Source: Clostridiales bacterium (GTDB lineage Bacteria; Bacillota; Clostridia; Christensenellales; Aristaeellaceae). From it: 64,000 nucleotides of DNA. This document shows, one piece after another, positions 29,032 to 37,685 of this stretch (position 1 is the stretch's first letter; the number at the start of each line of letters is the position of its first letter). The position numbers and the translations under genes are program-made. Under the pieces are notes generated by a model. That model was not told the origin of the DNA, made no database searches, and worked only from the letters and a program-made list of their open reading frames with translations. The stretch spans positions 62,001-126,000 of the forward strand of contig SFFH01000001.1 in assembly GCA_004557905.1 (NCBI GenBank), read 5' to 3'.

Positions 29032-29619
29032 ATGGAACAGCCTGACGAGCGCTTTGTGCTGCGCAATGCGCGCTGCCTGGCGGCGGACTACATGACGCGC
29101 GCCGTCCGGGCGGGCGACACCGTCGTGGACGCGACGATGGGCAACGGCAAGGACACGCTGTTTCTGTGCGGGTTGGTCGGCGAGAGCGGCTATGTGTACG
29201 CGTTTGACGTGCAGGCGGAGGCTGTGGCGCGCACGCGGGAACGGGTCGCGGAGGCGGGCTATGCCTCGCGCACGACGCTTCTGCTGGCGGGGCATGAGAC
29301 AATGGCGGAGCACGTCGCCGGCCCGGTGCAGGCGGTCATGTTCAACCTCGGGTGGCTGCCGGGCGCGGAACACATCGTGACCACGAGGACGGACACCACA
29401 TTGGCGGCGGTGCAGGCGGCGACGGCGCTCATCGTGCCGGGCGGCATCGTGACGGTGTGCGTGTACCCCGGCCATGAGGAGGGCGCGCGCGAGCTGGAGG
29501 CGCTCCGGCAGTTCGCCGCCGGGCTGGATGTGCGCCGCTTCAACGTCCTGCATCACAGATTCGTGAATGCGTCTTCACAGACCCCGCAGCTGTTTCTCAT
29601 CCAGAAAAACAAATCCTGA
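29032..29619 (+). CDS. mnmM: SAM-dependent methyltransferase, MnmM/YtqB family
   Basis: A 195-residue class I methyltransferase. The SAM-binding motif is VVDATMGNGKDTLFL (~29-43). It also has the family segments FNLGWLPGAEH (~104-114), VTVCVYPGHEEGARE and FNVLHHRFVN. YtqB of B. subtilis has been reported as MnmM, which completes mnm5s2U at the tRNA wobble base. The ATG at 29032 has GGGAGG upstream; a longer frame back to 28966 lies inside the preceding gene. The family call is firm, the exact substrate less so. Confidence 0.82.
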   Translation: MEQPDERFVLRNARCLAADYMTRAVRAGDTVVDATMGNGKDTLFLCGLVGESGYVYAFDVQAEAVARTRERVAEAGYASRTTLLLAGHETMAEHVAGPVQAVMFNLGWLPGAEHIVTTRTDTTLAAVQAATALIVPGGIVTVCVYPGHEEGARELEALRQFAAGLDVRRFNVLHHRFVNASSQTPQLFLIQKNKS

Positions 29620-29780
29620 CAAAAGTTTTTGTTAAGATTTTCACTTTTTTACGTTTTTTGAAAAAAGAGGCAGGAATAGGGAGAATTCTGTTGAATCAAG
29701 GAAACGGGAAAAATTGTATCTGACTTCAACGGCTCCGGCCCGAGAAGCTGGACCCATATGATTACGGAGGCGATAGTTGA

Positions 29781-31241
29781 ATGAGCACCCTTCAGGATCT
29801 CAATCAGGTGCTCTCACGCAAGCAGGACATTCTTGAGAATGCTGTGGGCGTTGAGAAGATCAAGAAGAGCGGCAAGCTCACCGCGCGCGAGCGCGTGAAT
29901 CTGCTGCTGGACGACGGCAGCTTCATGGAGCAGGCGATGCTTCAGAGCGACGCCGGCGTCGTGACGGGCTCCGGCACGGTGGATGGCCGCCCGGTGTACG
30001 TGGTCGCGCAGGATTTCGCCGTGATGGACGGCGCCGTCGGCGCGAAGCAGGCGAAGAAGATCGTCAAGGTTCTCAAGCTGGCCCGCAAGACCGGCACCCC
30101 GGTCGTGCTGATGGCCGACAGCAACGGCGCGCGCGTGGGCGAGGGCGCGGCTGCGCTTGAGGCGTATACCGATATCTTCGCACACATGGCCCGTCTCTCC
30201 GGCGTGGTGCCGATGATCGCGATGGTTCTCGGTCCGTGCGTCGGCGCTGCGGCGATGATGGCGGAGCTGTCCGACCTGGTGATCGTGGCCAAGGAGGGCG
30301 CGCTGCTGTGCGCCGGCCCGCAGGTCCTCTCCGCGACCATGGGCAAGGACGTCATGAAGGCGACCGAGCTGGGCGGCGCGAAGATCGCCGTGGAGAACGG
30401 CGCCGCGCACTTTGCCTGCGATACCGAGGAAGAGGCCGTGGCCACCGCCAGGAAGCTGCTGGGCGTGCTGCCGGCCAACAACCTCGAGGATGCGCCCTTC
30501 TCCGCCGAGGAGGACATGAACCGCGCACTGACCGGTCTTGCCGCGGGCGCGGACGGCATGGACGTCATCAATGCGATGGCTGACGCCGGTTCCGTGATCG
30601 AAGCCGGCAAGGGCTACACCGGCGCCGCGACGGCCTTCGGCAAGCTGGCCGGCCGCACCGTGGCGTTCGTCTACACCGGCAAGGGCGACACCTGCGACAA
30701 GCGCATGCAGAAGATCGCCCGCTTCGTCCGCTTCGCGGATTGCTACAACATCCCGGTCGTGTCCCTGATCGACTCCACCGGCCTTGAGCTCTTCAAGACC
30801 GTCGACCGTCAGCTGAACGTCGTCAAGGCCGCCTCCAAGCTGGTCTACGCGTACAGCGAGGCCACCACCGTGAAGGTGTCCGTGGTGATCGGCAACGCCA
30901 TTGGCGCGGCTTACGTCGCCATGGGCGGCAGCGCCAACGCCGATGCGACCTACGCCTGGCCGGGCACCTGCATCAGCCCGCTGACCGGCGAAGCCGCGAT
31001 TGCGATCTGGGGCAAGGACGACATCAAGAACAGCAAGGGCGATGCGGTTGCCGCGCGCAAGGAGCTGGCTGCCAGGTATGAGGCCGAGGTTGCCGACGGC
31101 GTGAATGCCGCGATCGAAGGCCTGGTCGACGACGTCATCGATCCGGCCGACACCCGCAAGATGGTGATCGCCGCGCTGGAGCTGATGAGCAGCAAGCGCG
31201 ATTCCAACCCGCCCAAGAAGCACGGCAACATGCCGCTGTAA
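29781..31241 (+). CDS. mmdA: Acyl-CoA carboxyltransferase subunit (methylmalonyl-CoA decarboxylase alpha type)
   Basis: A 486-residue biotin-dependent carboxyltransferase with two crotonase-like halves. The start (KLTARERVNLLLDDGSF) is typical of acyl-CoA carboxylase beta/MmdA/12S subunits, as are the GPCVGAAA oxyanion segment and the C-terminal half with VVIGNAIGAAYVAM. It moves the carboxyl group between an acyl-CoA, probably methylmalonyl-CoA, and the biotin carrier encoded two genes downstream. The ATG follows GGAGG. It heads a five-gene Na+-pump operon. Confidence 0.85.
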   Translation: MSTLQDLNQVLSRKQDILENAVGVEKIKKSGKLTARERVNLLLDDGSFMEQAMLQSDAGVVTGSGTVDGRPVYVVAQDFAVMDGAVGAKQAKKIVKVLKLARKTGTPVVLMADSNGARVGEGAAALEAYTDIFAHMARLSGVVPMIAMVLGPCVGAAAMMAELSDLVIVAKEGALLCAGPQVLSATMGKDVMKATELGGAKIAVENGAAHFACDTEEEAVATARKLLGVLPANNLEDAPFSAEEDMNRALTGLAAGADGMDVINAMADAGSVIEAGKGYTGAATAFGKLAGRTVAFVYTGKGDTCDKRMQKIARFVRFADCYNIPVVSLIDSTGLELFKTVDRQLNVVKAASKLVYAYSEATTVKVSVVIGNAIGAAYVAMGGSANADATYAWPGTCISPLTGEAAIAIWGKDDIKNSKGDAVAARKELAARYEAEVADGVNAAIEGLVDDVIDPADTRKMVIAALELMSSKRDSNPPKKHGNMPL

Positions 31242-31259
31242 TCAGGGGAGGATAAAGAC

Positions 31260-31637
31260 ATGTTTTCGATTCTGACTTATGGTCTGTCCGTTGCCGTCGT
31301 CGGCATGGCGACCGTTTTCTGCGGCCTGATCATTCTCATCGGCTTCATCAAGGGCATGGAGAAGGTGCTGCCGAAGATCGCCGCCCGCGATTTCAGCTTC
31401 AAGAAGGCCGATGCGCCGAAAAGCGACGCGCCGACCATCGTGATTGAAACCGCCAACGTCGGCGACGACGCGATTGTGGCCGCGATCTCCGCGGCGATCA
31501 CCACGGTCCTCGAGGAGGAAGTGAAGGCCGATCCGGCCAAGGCGAAGAGCACCTTCGTCGTTCGCTCCATCCGCCGCATGGGCACCCCGGCGTGGAACCG
31601 CGCCGGCCGCGAGGAGCAGGTTTACTCCCGTCTCTGA
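31260..31637 (+). CDS. OadG-like small membrane subunit
   Basis: A 125-residue protein with one N-terminal transmembrane helix (about 5-30) containing the VVGMATVFCGL pattern found in OadG/MmdD subunits. A charged linker and a soluble tail with an Ala/Glu-rich segment (about 60-95) follow. In Na+-translocating decarboxylases this subunit holds the carboxyltransferase and membrane subunits together. It lies 18 bases after mmdA. Confidence 0.8.
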   Translation: MFSILTYGLSVAVVGMATVFCGLIILIGFIKGMEKVLPKIAARDFSFKKADAPKSDAPTIVIETANVGDDAIVAAISAAITTVLEEEVKADPAKAKSTFVVRSIRRMGTPAWNRAGREEQVYSRL

Positions 31638-31723
31638 TCTGAATCCGATAGGATTCCGACAAGCTGTAGCTTCATTTCAAACCAACAAACCAAACGAGAA
31701 GATTATTGAGGAGGATATCCATT

Positions 31724-32149
31724 ATGCGTAATTTTGTCATTACCGTGAACGGTGCTCAGTATCAGGTTGCTGTTGAAGAAGTTGCTCCGGGCGCTGCCCC
31801 GGTCGTCGCCGCTCCGGCGCCCGCCCCGGCCCCGGCTCCGGTTGCCGCTCCGGCGCCTGTCGCTGCTCCCGCTCCGGCCCCGGCTCCGGCTCCGGCCGCT
31901 GCTCCTGCCCCGAAGGCTGCCGCGCCCGTTGCCGGCGGTCAGAAGGTGAATGCGCCGATGCCGGGCAACATCCTCGACGTGAAGGTTGCCGCCGGCCAGA
32001 CCGTGAAGCAGGGCGATTGCCTGGTCATCCTCGAGGCCATGAAGATGGAGAACGAGATCCCGGCGCCGTGCGCGGGCAAGGTCGCTCAGGTCGTCGTCGC
32101 CAAGGGCGCGACCGTCAACACCGGCGACGTGCTGGTCGTGATCGAGTAA
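31724..32149 (+). CDS. Biotin carboxyl carrier protein of the decarboxylase
   Basis: A 141-residue carrier. A short N-terminal region (1-20) is followed by a long Ala/Pro swinging arm (about 25-70, repeated APAP). The biotinyl domain (about 72-141) has the EAMKMEN motif, whose Lys is biotinylated. The ATG at 31724 has a GAGGAGG site. It is the only biotin carrier in the operon, so it must serve both carboxyltransferases. Confidence 0.93.
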   Translation: MRNFVITVNGAQYQVAVEEVAPGAAPVVAAPAPAPAPAPVAAPAPVAAPAPAPAPAPAAAPAPKAAAPVAGGQKVNAPMPGNILDVKVAAGQTVKQGDCLVILEAMKMENEIPAPCAGKVAQVVVAKGATVNTGDVLVVIE

Positions 32150-32180
32150 TCAACCGGCTGAAGCAAAGGGGTTATACGCT

Positions 32181-33632
32181 GTGAAAAAGATTCTGAGTGC
32201 CCTCGTGCTGGCCTTGTGCTGCATGCTCGTCATGCTGCCGGCCTGCGCGGAGGAGAATGCGGTTGCCATCGTGCCGGCCGCTGAAGTCGCCGAGACCCGC
32301 GCGTATGCCACGCTGGTCTCCGACGCGAATGAACTGATCCCGGTCTACGTTGACGAAGAGGCCGAGGGCGCCATCGGCTCCCTCAAGCAGGCGATGGATG
32401 ATTTCACCATCGGCGGCACCGTCTCCGGCATCATCAAGGATTCCGGCATCTACGCGCTGTTCAACGGCTACTGGAAGAACGGCGTCATGATTCTGATTTC
32501 CTTTGTGCTACTGTATCTGGCCATCGTCAAGCAGTTTGAGCCGCTGCTGCTCATGCCCATCGCGTTCGGCATGCTGATGACCAACCTGCCGCTGGCGGGC
32601 ATCATGGATGAGCCGATCTACGAGATCATCTCCAACCCGACCTACCATGGCAAGGCCGGCGTGCCGATCTACAACGGCGAGATGCTGGTGGGCTACCAGT
32701 ATGTCAAGCAGAACGGCGGCCTGCTGTACTACCTGTACCAGGGCGTCAAGCTGGGCATCTTCCCGCCGCTCATCTTCATGGGCGTCGGCGCGATGACCGA
32801 CTTCGCTCCGCTGATCGCCAACCCGATCTCCCTGCTGCTGGGCGCTGCCGCGCAGCTGGGCATCTTCGCTGCGTTCCTGGTCGCCCTGCTGCTGGGCTTC
32901 TCCCCGGCTGAGGCGGGCGCCATCGGCATCATCGGCGGCGCGGACGGCCCGACCGCCATCTACGTCACCACCAAGCTCGCTCCGGGCCTGCTGGGACCGA
33001 TTGCCATCGCCGCGTATTCCTACATGGCCCTCGTTCCGGTCATTCAGCCGCCGATCATGAAGGCGCTGACCAAGCCGGAGGATCGCAAGATCATGATGGG
33101 TCAGCTGCGCCCGGTTTCCAAGACCGAGAAGATCATCTTCCCGATCGCCGTGGCCACGATCGTCTCCCTGATGCTCCCGAGCGCCGCGCCGCTGGTCGGC
33201 TCCCTGATGCTGGGCAACCTGTTCAAGGAGTCCGGTGTAGCGGATCGTCTGGCGAAGACCGCGCAGAATGAGCTGATGAACATCGTCACCATCTTCCTGG
33301 GCTTCACCGTCGGCGCGACCGCGAAGGCGGATACCTTCCTGCAGGTGGAGACCATCAAGATCATCGTGCTGGGCGTCGCGGCCTTTGGCGGCGGCACTGC
33401 GGGCGGCGTGCTGCTGGGCAACCTGCTGTGCAGGATGACCCACGGCAAGATCAACCCGCTGATCGGCTCTGCCGGCGTCTCCGCCGTCCCGATGGCGGCC
33501 CGCGTCTCCCAGAAGGTCGGCCAGCAGGAGAACCCGGCCAACTTCCTGCTCATGCACGCCATGGGCCCGAACGTCGCCGGCGTCATCGGTTCCGCTGTTG
33601 CGGCCGGCGTGTTCATCTCCATGTTCGGCTAA
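32181..33632 (+). CDS. Na+-pumping decarboxylase beta subunit (OadB-like)
   Basis: A 483-residue membrane protein that decarboxylates carboxybiotin and couples it to Na+ export. An unusual N-terminal extension (1-~100) begins with a signal-like helix (MKKILSALVLALCCMLVML) before the conserved core. Core motifs are GGADGPTAIY (~253-262, the catalytic/Na+-binding Asp), GGGTAGGV and NPLIGSAGVSAVPMAARVSQ (~430-449). Nine or more membrane helices. It completes the ion pump with the OadG-like and carrier subunits. Confidence 0.92.
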   Translation: MKKILSALVLALCCMLVMLPACAEENAVAIVPAAEVAETRAYATLVSDANELIPVYVDEEAEGAIGSLKQAMDDFTIGGTVSGIIKDSGIYALFNGYWKNGVMILISFVLLYLAIVKQFEPLLLMPIAFGMLMTNLPLAGIMDEPIYEIISNPTYHGKAGVPIYNGEMLVGYQYVKQNGGLLYYLYQGVKLGIFPPLIFMGVGAMTDFAPLIANPISLLLGAAAQLGIFAAFLVALLLGFSPAEAGAIGIIGGADGPTAIYVTTKLAPGLLGPIAIAAYSYMALVPVIQPPIMKALTKPEDRKIMMGQLRPVSKTEKIIFPIAVATIVSLMLPSAAPLVGSLMLGNLFKESGVADRLAKTAQNELMNIVTIFLGFTVGATAKADTFLQVETIKIIVLGVAAFGGGTAGGVLLGNLLCRMTHGKINPLIGSAGVSAVPMAARVSQKVGQQENPANFLLMHAMGPNVAGVIGSAVAAGVFISMFG

Positions 33633-33650
33633 GATCATGCTTTGCGCTTT

Positions 33651-33673
33651 CCCTGCCGGTCAGGCCGGCAGGG
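33651..33673 (+). other. Intercistronic stem-loop between the beta subunit and OadA-type genes
   Basis: A perfect 9-bp GC stem (33651-33659 with 33665-33673) with a 5-base loop and no T run, so it does not look like a terminator. Such stems can stabilise or process mRNA and change subunit ratios. This one separates the last gene from the rest of the operon. Confidence 0.6.
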
Positions 33674-33719
33674 GAGCGATCCCGCCGGAGCGGCGGAGTA
33701 AAAAAGGAGGAAATGAGAC

Positions 33720-35117
33720 ATGGGCAAGGTGCTTATCACCGATACCATTTTGCGCGACGCGCATCAGTCTCAGGCTGCGACCCGCATGCGCCTGGACGAG
33801 ATGCTGCCGGTCGCTGAAAAGCTCGACAAGATCGGCTACTACTCTCTGGAGTGCTGGGGCGGCGCGACGTTTGACAGCTGCCTGCGCTTCCTGAACGAAG
33901 ATCCGTGGGAGCGTCTGCGTGCGCTCCGCAAAGCGATGCCCAACACGAAGCTGCAGATGCTCTTCCGCGGCCAGAACATCCTGGGCTACAAGCACTACGC
34001 GGACGACGTGGTGGATGCGTTCGTCAAGAAGGCGATCGAGAACGGCATTGACATTATCCGTATCTTTGACGCACTGAACGACATGCGCAACCTCGAGCAG
34101 GCGGTCAAGTCCACCAAGAAGTACGGCGGCATTTGCGAGATCGCCATCAGCTACACCATCAGCCCGGTGCACACCGAGGAGTATTTCGTGAAGCTGGCCA
34201 AGGAGATCGAGCAGATGGGCGCGGACTCCATCTGCATCAAGGACATGGCGAACCTGCTGCTTCCGTACGACGCGTACAGCCTCGTCAAGAAGCTGAAGGC
34301 CAACACCAAGCTCCCGATCCACCTGCACACCCACAACACCGCCGGCACCGGCGCGATGACCATCCTCAAGGCCATCGAGGCGGGCTGCGACATCGTGGAT
34401 ACCGCGCTCTCCCCGCTGGCCGAGGGCACCTCTCAGCCGGCGACCGAGTCCCTGTGCGCGACCCTGAAGGGCACCGAGTACGATCCGGGCCTGGATATGG
34501 ACCTGATGAGCGATTGTGCCGTGCACTTCCGTAAGGTCGCCGACCGTCTGAGCAAGGACGGCTGGCGCGACACCGCGAAGGTGCTGAGCGTCGACGCCAA
34601 CACCCTGAAGTATCAGGTGCCGGGCGGCATGCTCTCCAACATGATCGGCCAGCTCAAGCAGTTCAACGCCATGGATAAGTACTACGACGTTCTGGCGGAG
34701 ATTCCGCGCGTCCGCAAGGACTTCGGCTATCCGCCGCTGGTCACGCCGACCTCCCAGATCGTCGGCACCCAGGCGGTCATGAACGTGCTGTTCGGCCGCT
34801 ACAAGACCTTCCCGAACGAGTCCAAGGGTCTGCTGCGCGGCGAATACGGCCGTCTGCCGGCTGAGGTGAACGAGGAGGTCCGCAGGATGGCCATCGGCAA
34901 CGACGAGGTCATCACCTGCCGTCCGGCCGACCGTCTTAAGCCGGAGATGGATAAGTACCGCGAGGAGATCCGCGAGTACTACACCCAGGAGGAGGACGTC
35001 CTGTCCTATGCGCTCTTCCCGAAGGTAGCGCCGAAGTTCTTCCAGTACCGTCAGGCGCAGCAGCTGAAGATCGACAATACCATGCTCAACGCCGAGAACA
35101 AGACCATGCCGGTGTAA
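33720..35117 (+). CDS. oadA: Oxaloacetate decarboxylase alpha / transcarboxylase 5S-type carboxyltransferase
   Basis: A 465-residue TIM-barrel carboxyltransferase that uses oxaloacetate/pyruvate. Motifs are DTILRDAHQSQAATRM (metal Asp, ~8-23), ECWGGATFD, DSICIKDMANLL (carbamylated Lys, ~172-183) and HLHTHNT (metal His pair, ~201-207). After the barrel comes the PYC/OADA conserved domain (to ~450). The protein stops without the C-terminal biotinyl domain of classical OadA, so it depends on the separate carrier upstream. AAGGAGG precedes the ATG. Confidence 0.9.
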   Translation: MGKVLITDTILRDAHQSQAATRMRLDEMLPVAEKLDKIGYYSLECWGGATFDSCLRFLNEDPWERLRALRKAMPNTKLQMLFRGQNILGYKHYADDVVDAFVKKAIENGIDIIRIFDALNDMRNLEQAVKSTKKYGGICEIAISYTISPVHTEEYFVKLAKEIEQMGADSICIKDMANLLLPYDAYSLVKKLKANTKLPIHLHTHNTAGTGAMTILKAIEAGCDIVDTALSPLAEGTSQPATESLCATLKGTEYDPGLDMDLMSDCAVHFRKVADRLSKDGWRDTAKVLSVDANTLKYQVPGGMLSNMIGQLKQFNAMDKYYDVLAEIPRVRKDFGYPPLVTPTSQIVGTQAVMNVLFGRYKTFPNESKGLLRGEYGRLPAEVNEEVRRMAIGNDEVITCRPADRLKPEMDKYREEIREYYTQEEDVLSYALFPKVAPKFFQYRQAQQLKIDNTMLNAENKTMPV

Positions 35118-35127
35118 TCCGGAATCA

Positions 35128-35155
35128 GGGAGCTGCCTTCGGGCAGCCCCTTTTT
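35128..35155 (+). terminator. Terminator of the decarboxylase operon
   Basis: GCTGCC-TTCG-GGCAGC tetraloop stem extended by three GC pairs around one bulge, followed by T5. Confidence 0.9.
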
Positions 35156-35162
35156 GATAGAA

Positions 35163-35206
35163 AAAGACCGATCGTCGGAGTATTTCGGTTCCGATGATCG
35201 GTCTTT
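35163..35206. terminator. Second, long bidirectional hairpin
   Basis: A 17-bp stem (35163-35179 with 35190-35206, one G-T pair) with AAAGA on the left and TCTTT on the right. It backs up the preceding terminator and could also end leftward transcription from yigZ. Confidence 0.75.
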
Positions 35207-35240
35207 GTGTTGATGCAGATACTCAATTCATAGCGTTGAC

Positions 35241-35377
35241 GGAATCGCAATAGTCGCCTTCGGCTCCGCTGCGATTCTTGCTGAATGCGCTTCGCGTATG
35301 AGGATACGTTGGGGCCGCGGGCCCCAAGCCCCGCCTGGGGACGCAGTCCCCAGACCCCTTCTTCGCTTCGCGCGGTG
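35241..35377. repeat. GC-rich cluster of four stem-loops, candidate interspersed repeat
   Basis: Four successive inverted repeats: GAATCGCA/TGCGATTC (35242-35249, 35270-35277) with inner GCCTTCGGC; a GCGCTTCGCG stem near 35288; TTGGGGCC/GGCCCCAA (35309-35327); and CTGGGGAC/GTCCCCAG (35335-35353). There is no coding frame. The design suggests a multi-copy intergenic element, which only a genome search can prove. Confidence 0.5.
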
Positions 35378-35399
35378 ATAAGCATCTGATGCGGAAGAA

Positions 35400-36044
35400 T
35401 TATTCCTCATCCGGCCACGGGTAGTACAGCTCATCGTCGGGCAGAATCTCGGCGGTGCCGTCGGTGATGCGCGTGATCTCGGCGAGCAGGTGTTCCGCGT
35501 CCCGCACGCGCACCATCAGCGTGCATACGACGCTTGCGCCGAACTCGTTGTGCTCGACGATCACGGGCGCCGAGCGCAGAAAGTATTCCAGCCGCTGCCA
35601 GGTGGAGTAATCGACCTCCACCAGGTAGCGCACGCTTTTCTCCATCACGACCACGCCGGCTGCGTCCAGCGCCGTCTTGCTGCCCTGCGCGTAGGCGCGC
35701 ACCAGACCGCCCGCGCCCAGCAGAATGCCGCCGAAGTAGCGCGTGACGACCACGGCGCAGTTGACCACGCCGCGCGCCTTCATCACCTCGATGATCGGCA
35801 TGCCGGCGGTGCCGCCGGGCTCGCCGTCGTCGCTGTAGCGCATGATGCCCGAATTCAGGCCAATGATGTAGGCGTAGCAGTTGTGGGTCGCGTCCTTGTG
35901 CTTCTGACGGATGCGCGCAAGGAAGGCGAGCGCATCCTGCTCGGTCTGGCAGGGGCAGCCATAGCCGATGAAGCGGGACTTATTGATGATAAACTCCGCG
36001 GAATTCTCCGCCCGCAGGGTTTTATACGAGAGCTGATCGGCCAT
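35400..36044 (-). CDS. YigZ/IMPACT family protein
   Basis: A 214-residue protein. The N-terminal IMPACT domain (about 1-125) has the family signatures SRFIGYGCPCQTEQDA, HNCYAYIIG, RYSDDGEPGGTAGMPI and FGGILLGAGGLVRAY. The C-terminal DUF1949 domain (about 140-205) has an EF-G domain V-like fold. Family members bind RNA or ribosomes; the exact role in bacteria is not settled. It follows tyrS on the same strand with a gap of about 90 bases. Confidence 0.93.
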   Translation of the reverse strand: MADQLSYKTLRAENSAEFIINKSRFIGYGCPCQTEQDALAFLARIRQKHKDATHNCYAYIIGLNSGIMRYSDDGEPGGTAGMPIIEVMKARGVVNCAVVVTRYFGGILLGAGGLVRAYAQGSKTALDAAGVVVMEKSVRYLVEVDYSTWQRLEYFLRSAPVIVEHNEFGASVVCTLMVRVRDAEHLLAEITRITDGTAEILPDDELYYPWPDEE

Positions 36045-36137
36045 GGCTGCTTGATTCCTTTGACAGATGATCGTGCCCGGTCAACCGGGCCGAGGGAAGC
36101 ACAATCCTGCGTCGGAAAGGCCCCGGCGGCACGCCGG

Positions 36138-37370
36138 TTACTTGAGCGTGAAGCGGTGGAACTTCTTCTTGCCGGAGCGCAGCATCAGGCCGTCGCCCGT
36201 GAACATATCCTCGGTCACGACCGCGTTCACGTCGGCGACCTTCTCGTCGTTCACAGCCACGCCGCCGCCCTGGATCAGACGGCGTGCAGCGGAATTGGAC
36301 GGAGCGATCTTGCTCATGGCCAGCAGCGTGGTCACGCGCGCGTCCTTGGCGAGATCCTCACGGGTGAGCTCGGTCGTCGGGATGGAGCCGCCCATGCCCG
36401 CGCCGCCGAACAGCGCCGCAGCGGCTTCCTGCGCCTTGGCGGCCTCCTCCTCGCCGTGCACCAGCTTGGTGACCTCGTAGGCGAGCACCTTCTTGGCCTC
36501 GTTGATCTCGCTGCCCTCGAGCGCGCCCAGACGGCGAACCTCGTCCATCGGCAGGAAGGTCAAAAGGCCCAGGCACTTCTCGACGTCCTTGTCGTCGATG
36601 TTGCGCCAGTACTGGTAGAAGTCGTACGGGGAGGTCTTTTCGGCGTCCAGCCACAGCGCGCCCTTCTCGGTCTTGCCCATCTTGCGGCCGTCGTGGGTGA
36701 GCAGCAGCTGGAAGGTGCAGGCGTAGGCGCTGGTCTGCTCCTTGCGGCGGATGAGGTCCGCGCCGCCGAGCATGTTGCTCCACTGGTCGTTGCCACCCAT
36801 CTGCAGGCGGCAGCCGTAGCGATGATAGAGCTCCAGAAAGTCGTAGCTCTGCATGAGCATGTAGGTGAACTCCAGGAAGGACAGACCGTTCTCCGTCGCC
36901 ATGCGGGCCTTGTAGCACTCGGCGGTCAGCATCTTGTTGACGGAGAAGGTGGAGCCGATGTCGCGCATGAAGTCGATGAAGTTGAGGTGACGGAGCCAGT
37001 CGCCGTTGTTGGCGATGATGGCCTTGCCCTCACTGAAGTCGAGGAAGCGGCTCATCTGCTGCTTGATGTGGGCGACGTTGTTGTCGATGGTCTCGACGGT
37101 CATCATCTTGCGCATGTCGGTCTTGCCGGACGGATCGCCGATCATCGCGGTGCCGCCGCCCATCAGGGCAATCGGCTTGTGGCCGGCGCGCTGCATGTGT
37201 GCCATCGCCATGATCGGGATGTAGTGGCCGATGTGCAGGGAATCGGCGGTCGGGTCGAAGCCAACATAGAAGGTAGTCGGCTGCTCGAGCTGCTTGTAGA
37301 GGTCCTCCTCGTAGGTGACCTGCGCGATGAAGCCGCGCTCCTTGAGGACGTCGAGAATGTGCTGTGCCAT
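36138..37370 (-). CDS. tyrS: Tyrosyl-tRNA synthetase
   Basis: A 410-residue class I synthetase that charges tRNA-Tyr. The HIGH motif is HIGHY (~47-51) inside DPTADSLHIGHYIPI, and the ATP loop is KMGKTEKGALWL (~229-240), a KMSKS variant. The C-terminal S4 RNA-binding domain (about 345-405) ends with GKKKFHRF. Expression is governed by a tyrosine T-box leader. A tRNA-Tyr gene lies at 58124. Confidence 0.97.
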   Translation of the reverse strand: MAQHILDVLKERGFIAQVTYEEDLYKQLEQPTTFYVGFDPTADSLHIGHYIPIMAMAHMQRAGHKPIALMGGGTAMIGDPSGKTDMRKMMTVETIDNNVAHIKQQMSRFLDFSEGKAIIANNGDWLRHLNFIDFMRDIGSTFSVNKMLTAECYKARMATENGLSFLEFTYMLMQSYDFLELYHRYGCRLQMGGNDQWSNMLGGADLIRRKEQTSAYACTFQLLLTHDGRKMGKTEKGALWLDAEKTSPYDFYQYWRNIDDKDVEKCLGLLTFLPMDEVRRLGALEGSEINEAKKVLAYEVTKLVHGEEEAAKAQEAAAALFGGAGMGGSIPTTELTREDLAKDARVTTLLAMSKIAPSNSAARRLIQGGGVAVNDEKVADVNAVVTEDMFTGDGLMLRSGKKKFHRFTLK

Positions 37371-37408
37371 GGGGATTCCTCCTGTCTGGTTTGTTGGCGG
37401 GAAGACAG

Positions 37409-37678
37409 AAAAAAGCCTTCCCTAAATAAAGTAGGGAAGGCGTGAAATACGCGGTACCACTTCCGTTTAAGGCCGCCTTGCGGCAGACCTCCTCACCGCC
37501 CGCTGACACGGGCTCTGCGCTGTATCCGGCGCGCCGGCGGCTGCCTACTGAAAGCGGAGCGCTTGGTTCGGGGCCGAGCTCCGGGATGTATTCCGCGTGC
37601 CCGCTGATGCCGCCTCGCACCGGCCGACGGCTCTCTTTCATCAGGGGAGGGCAGCGTACTTGTTCCCATCAACGCTAC
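37409..37678 (-). promoter_or_regulatory. T-box riboswitch (Tyr) upstream of tyrS
   Basis: The minus-strand leader of about 270 bases contains the antiterminator T-box core GTGGTACCGCG (37450-37460) followed by a terminator (stem 37415-37424 with 37432-37441, T run at 37409-37414). The distal Stem I motif AGAGAGCC and GGTGCGAGG are recognisable. A UAC at 37588-37590 within GAATACATCCC is the likely specifier codon. Uncharged tRNA-Tyr would bind and allow readthrough into tyrS. Confidence 0.93.
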
Positions 37679-37685
37679 TGGCGAT

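Noticed and set aside
27750..29066. N-terminal extension of the Mrp gene on the minus strand
   Set aside because: The extension is antisense to the secreted protein gene and has no ribosome site. The GTG at 27749 has one and puts the Cys-rich motif where NBP35 proteins have it.
31724..31950. Low-complexity Ala/Pro stretch as a possible repeat expansion artefact
   Set aside because: Ala/Pro swinging arms of this kind are normal in biotin carrier subunits of Na+-pump decarboxylases.
35217..35399. CRISPR-like repeats in the yigZ upstream gap
   Set aside because: The stems differ in sequence and spacing; there are no identical direct repeats with unique spacers.
37656..37658. TAC near the 5' end of the T-box leader as specifier codon
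   Set aside because: It is too close to the transcript start and fits the 5' side (AGTA) of the specifier loop. The UAC at 37588-37590 is at the expected place.
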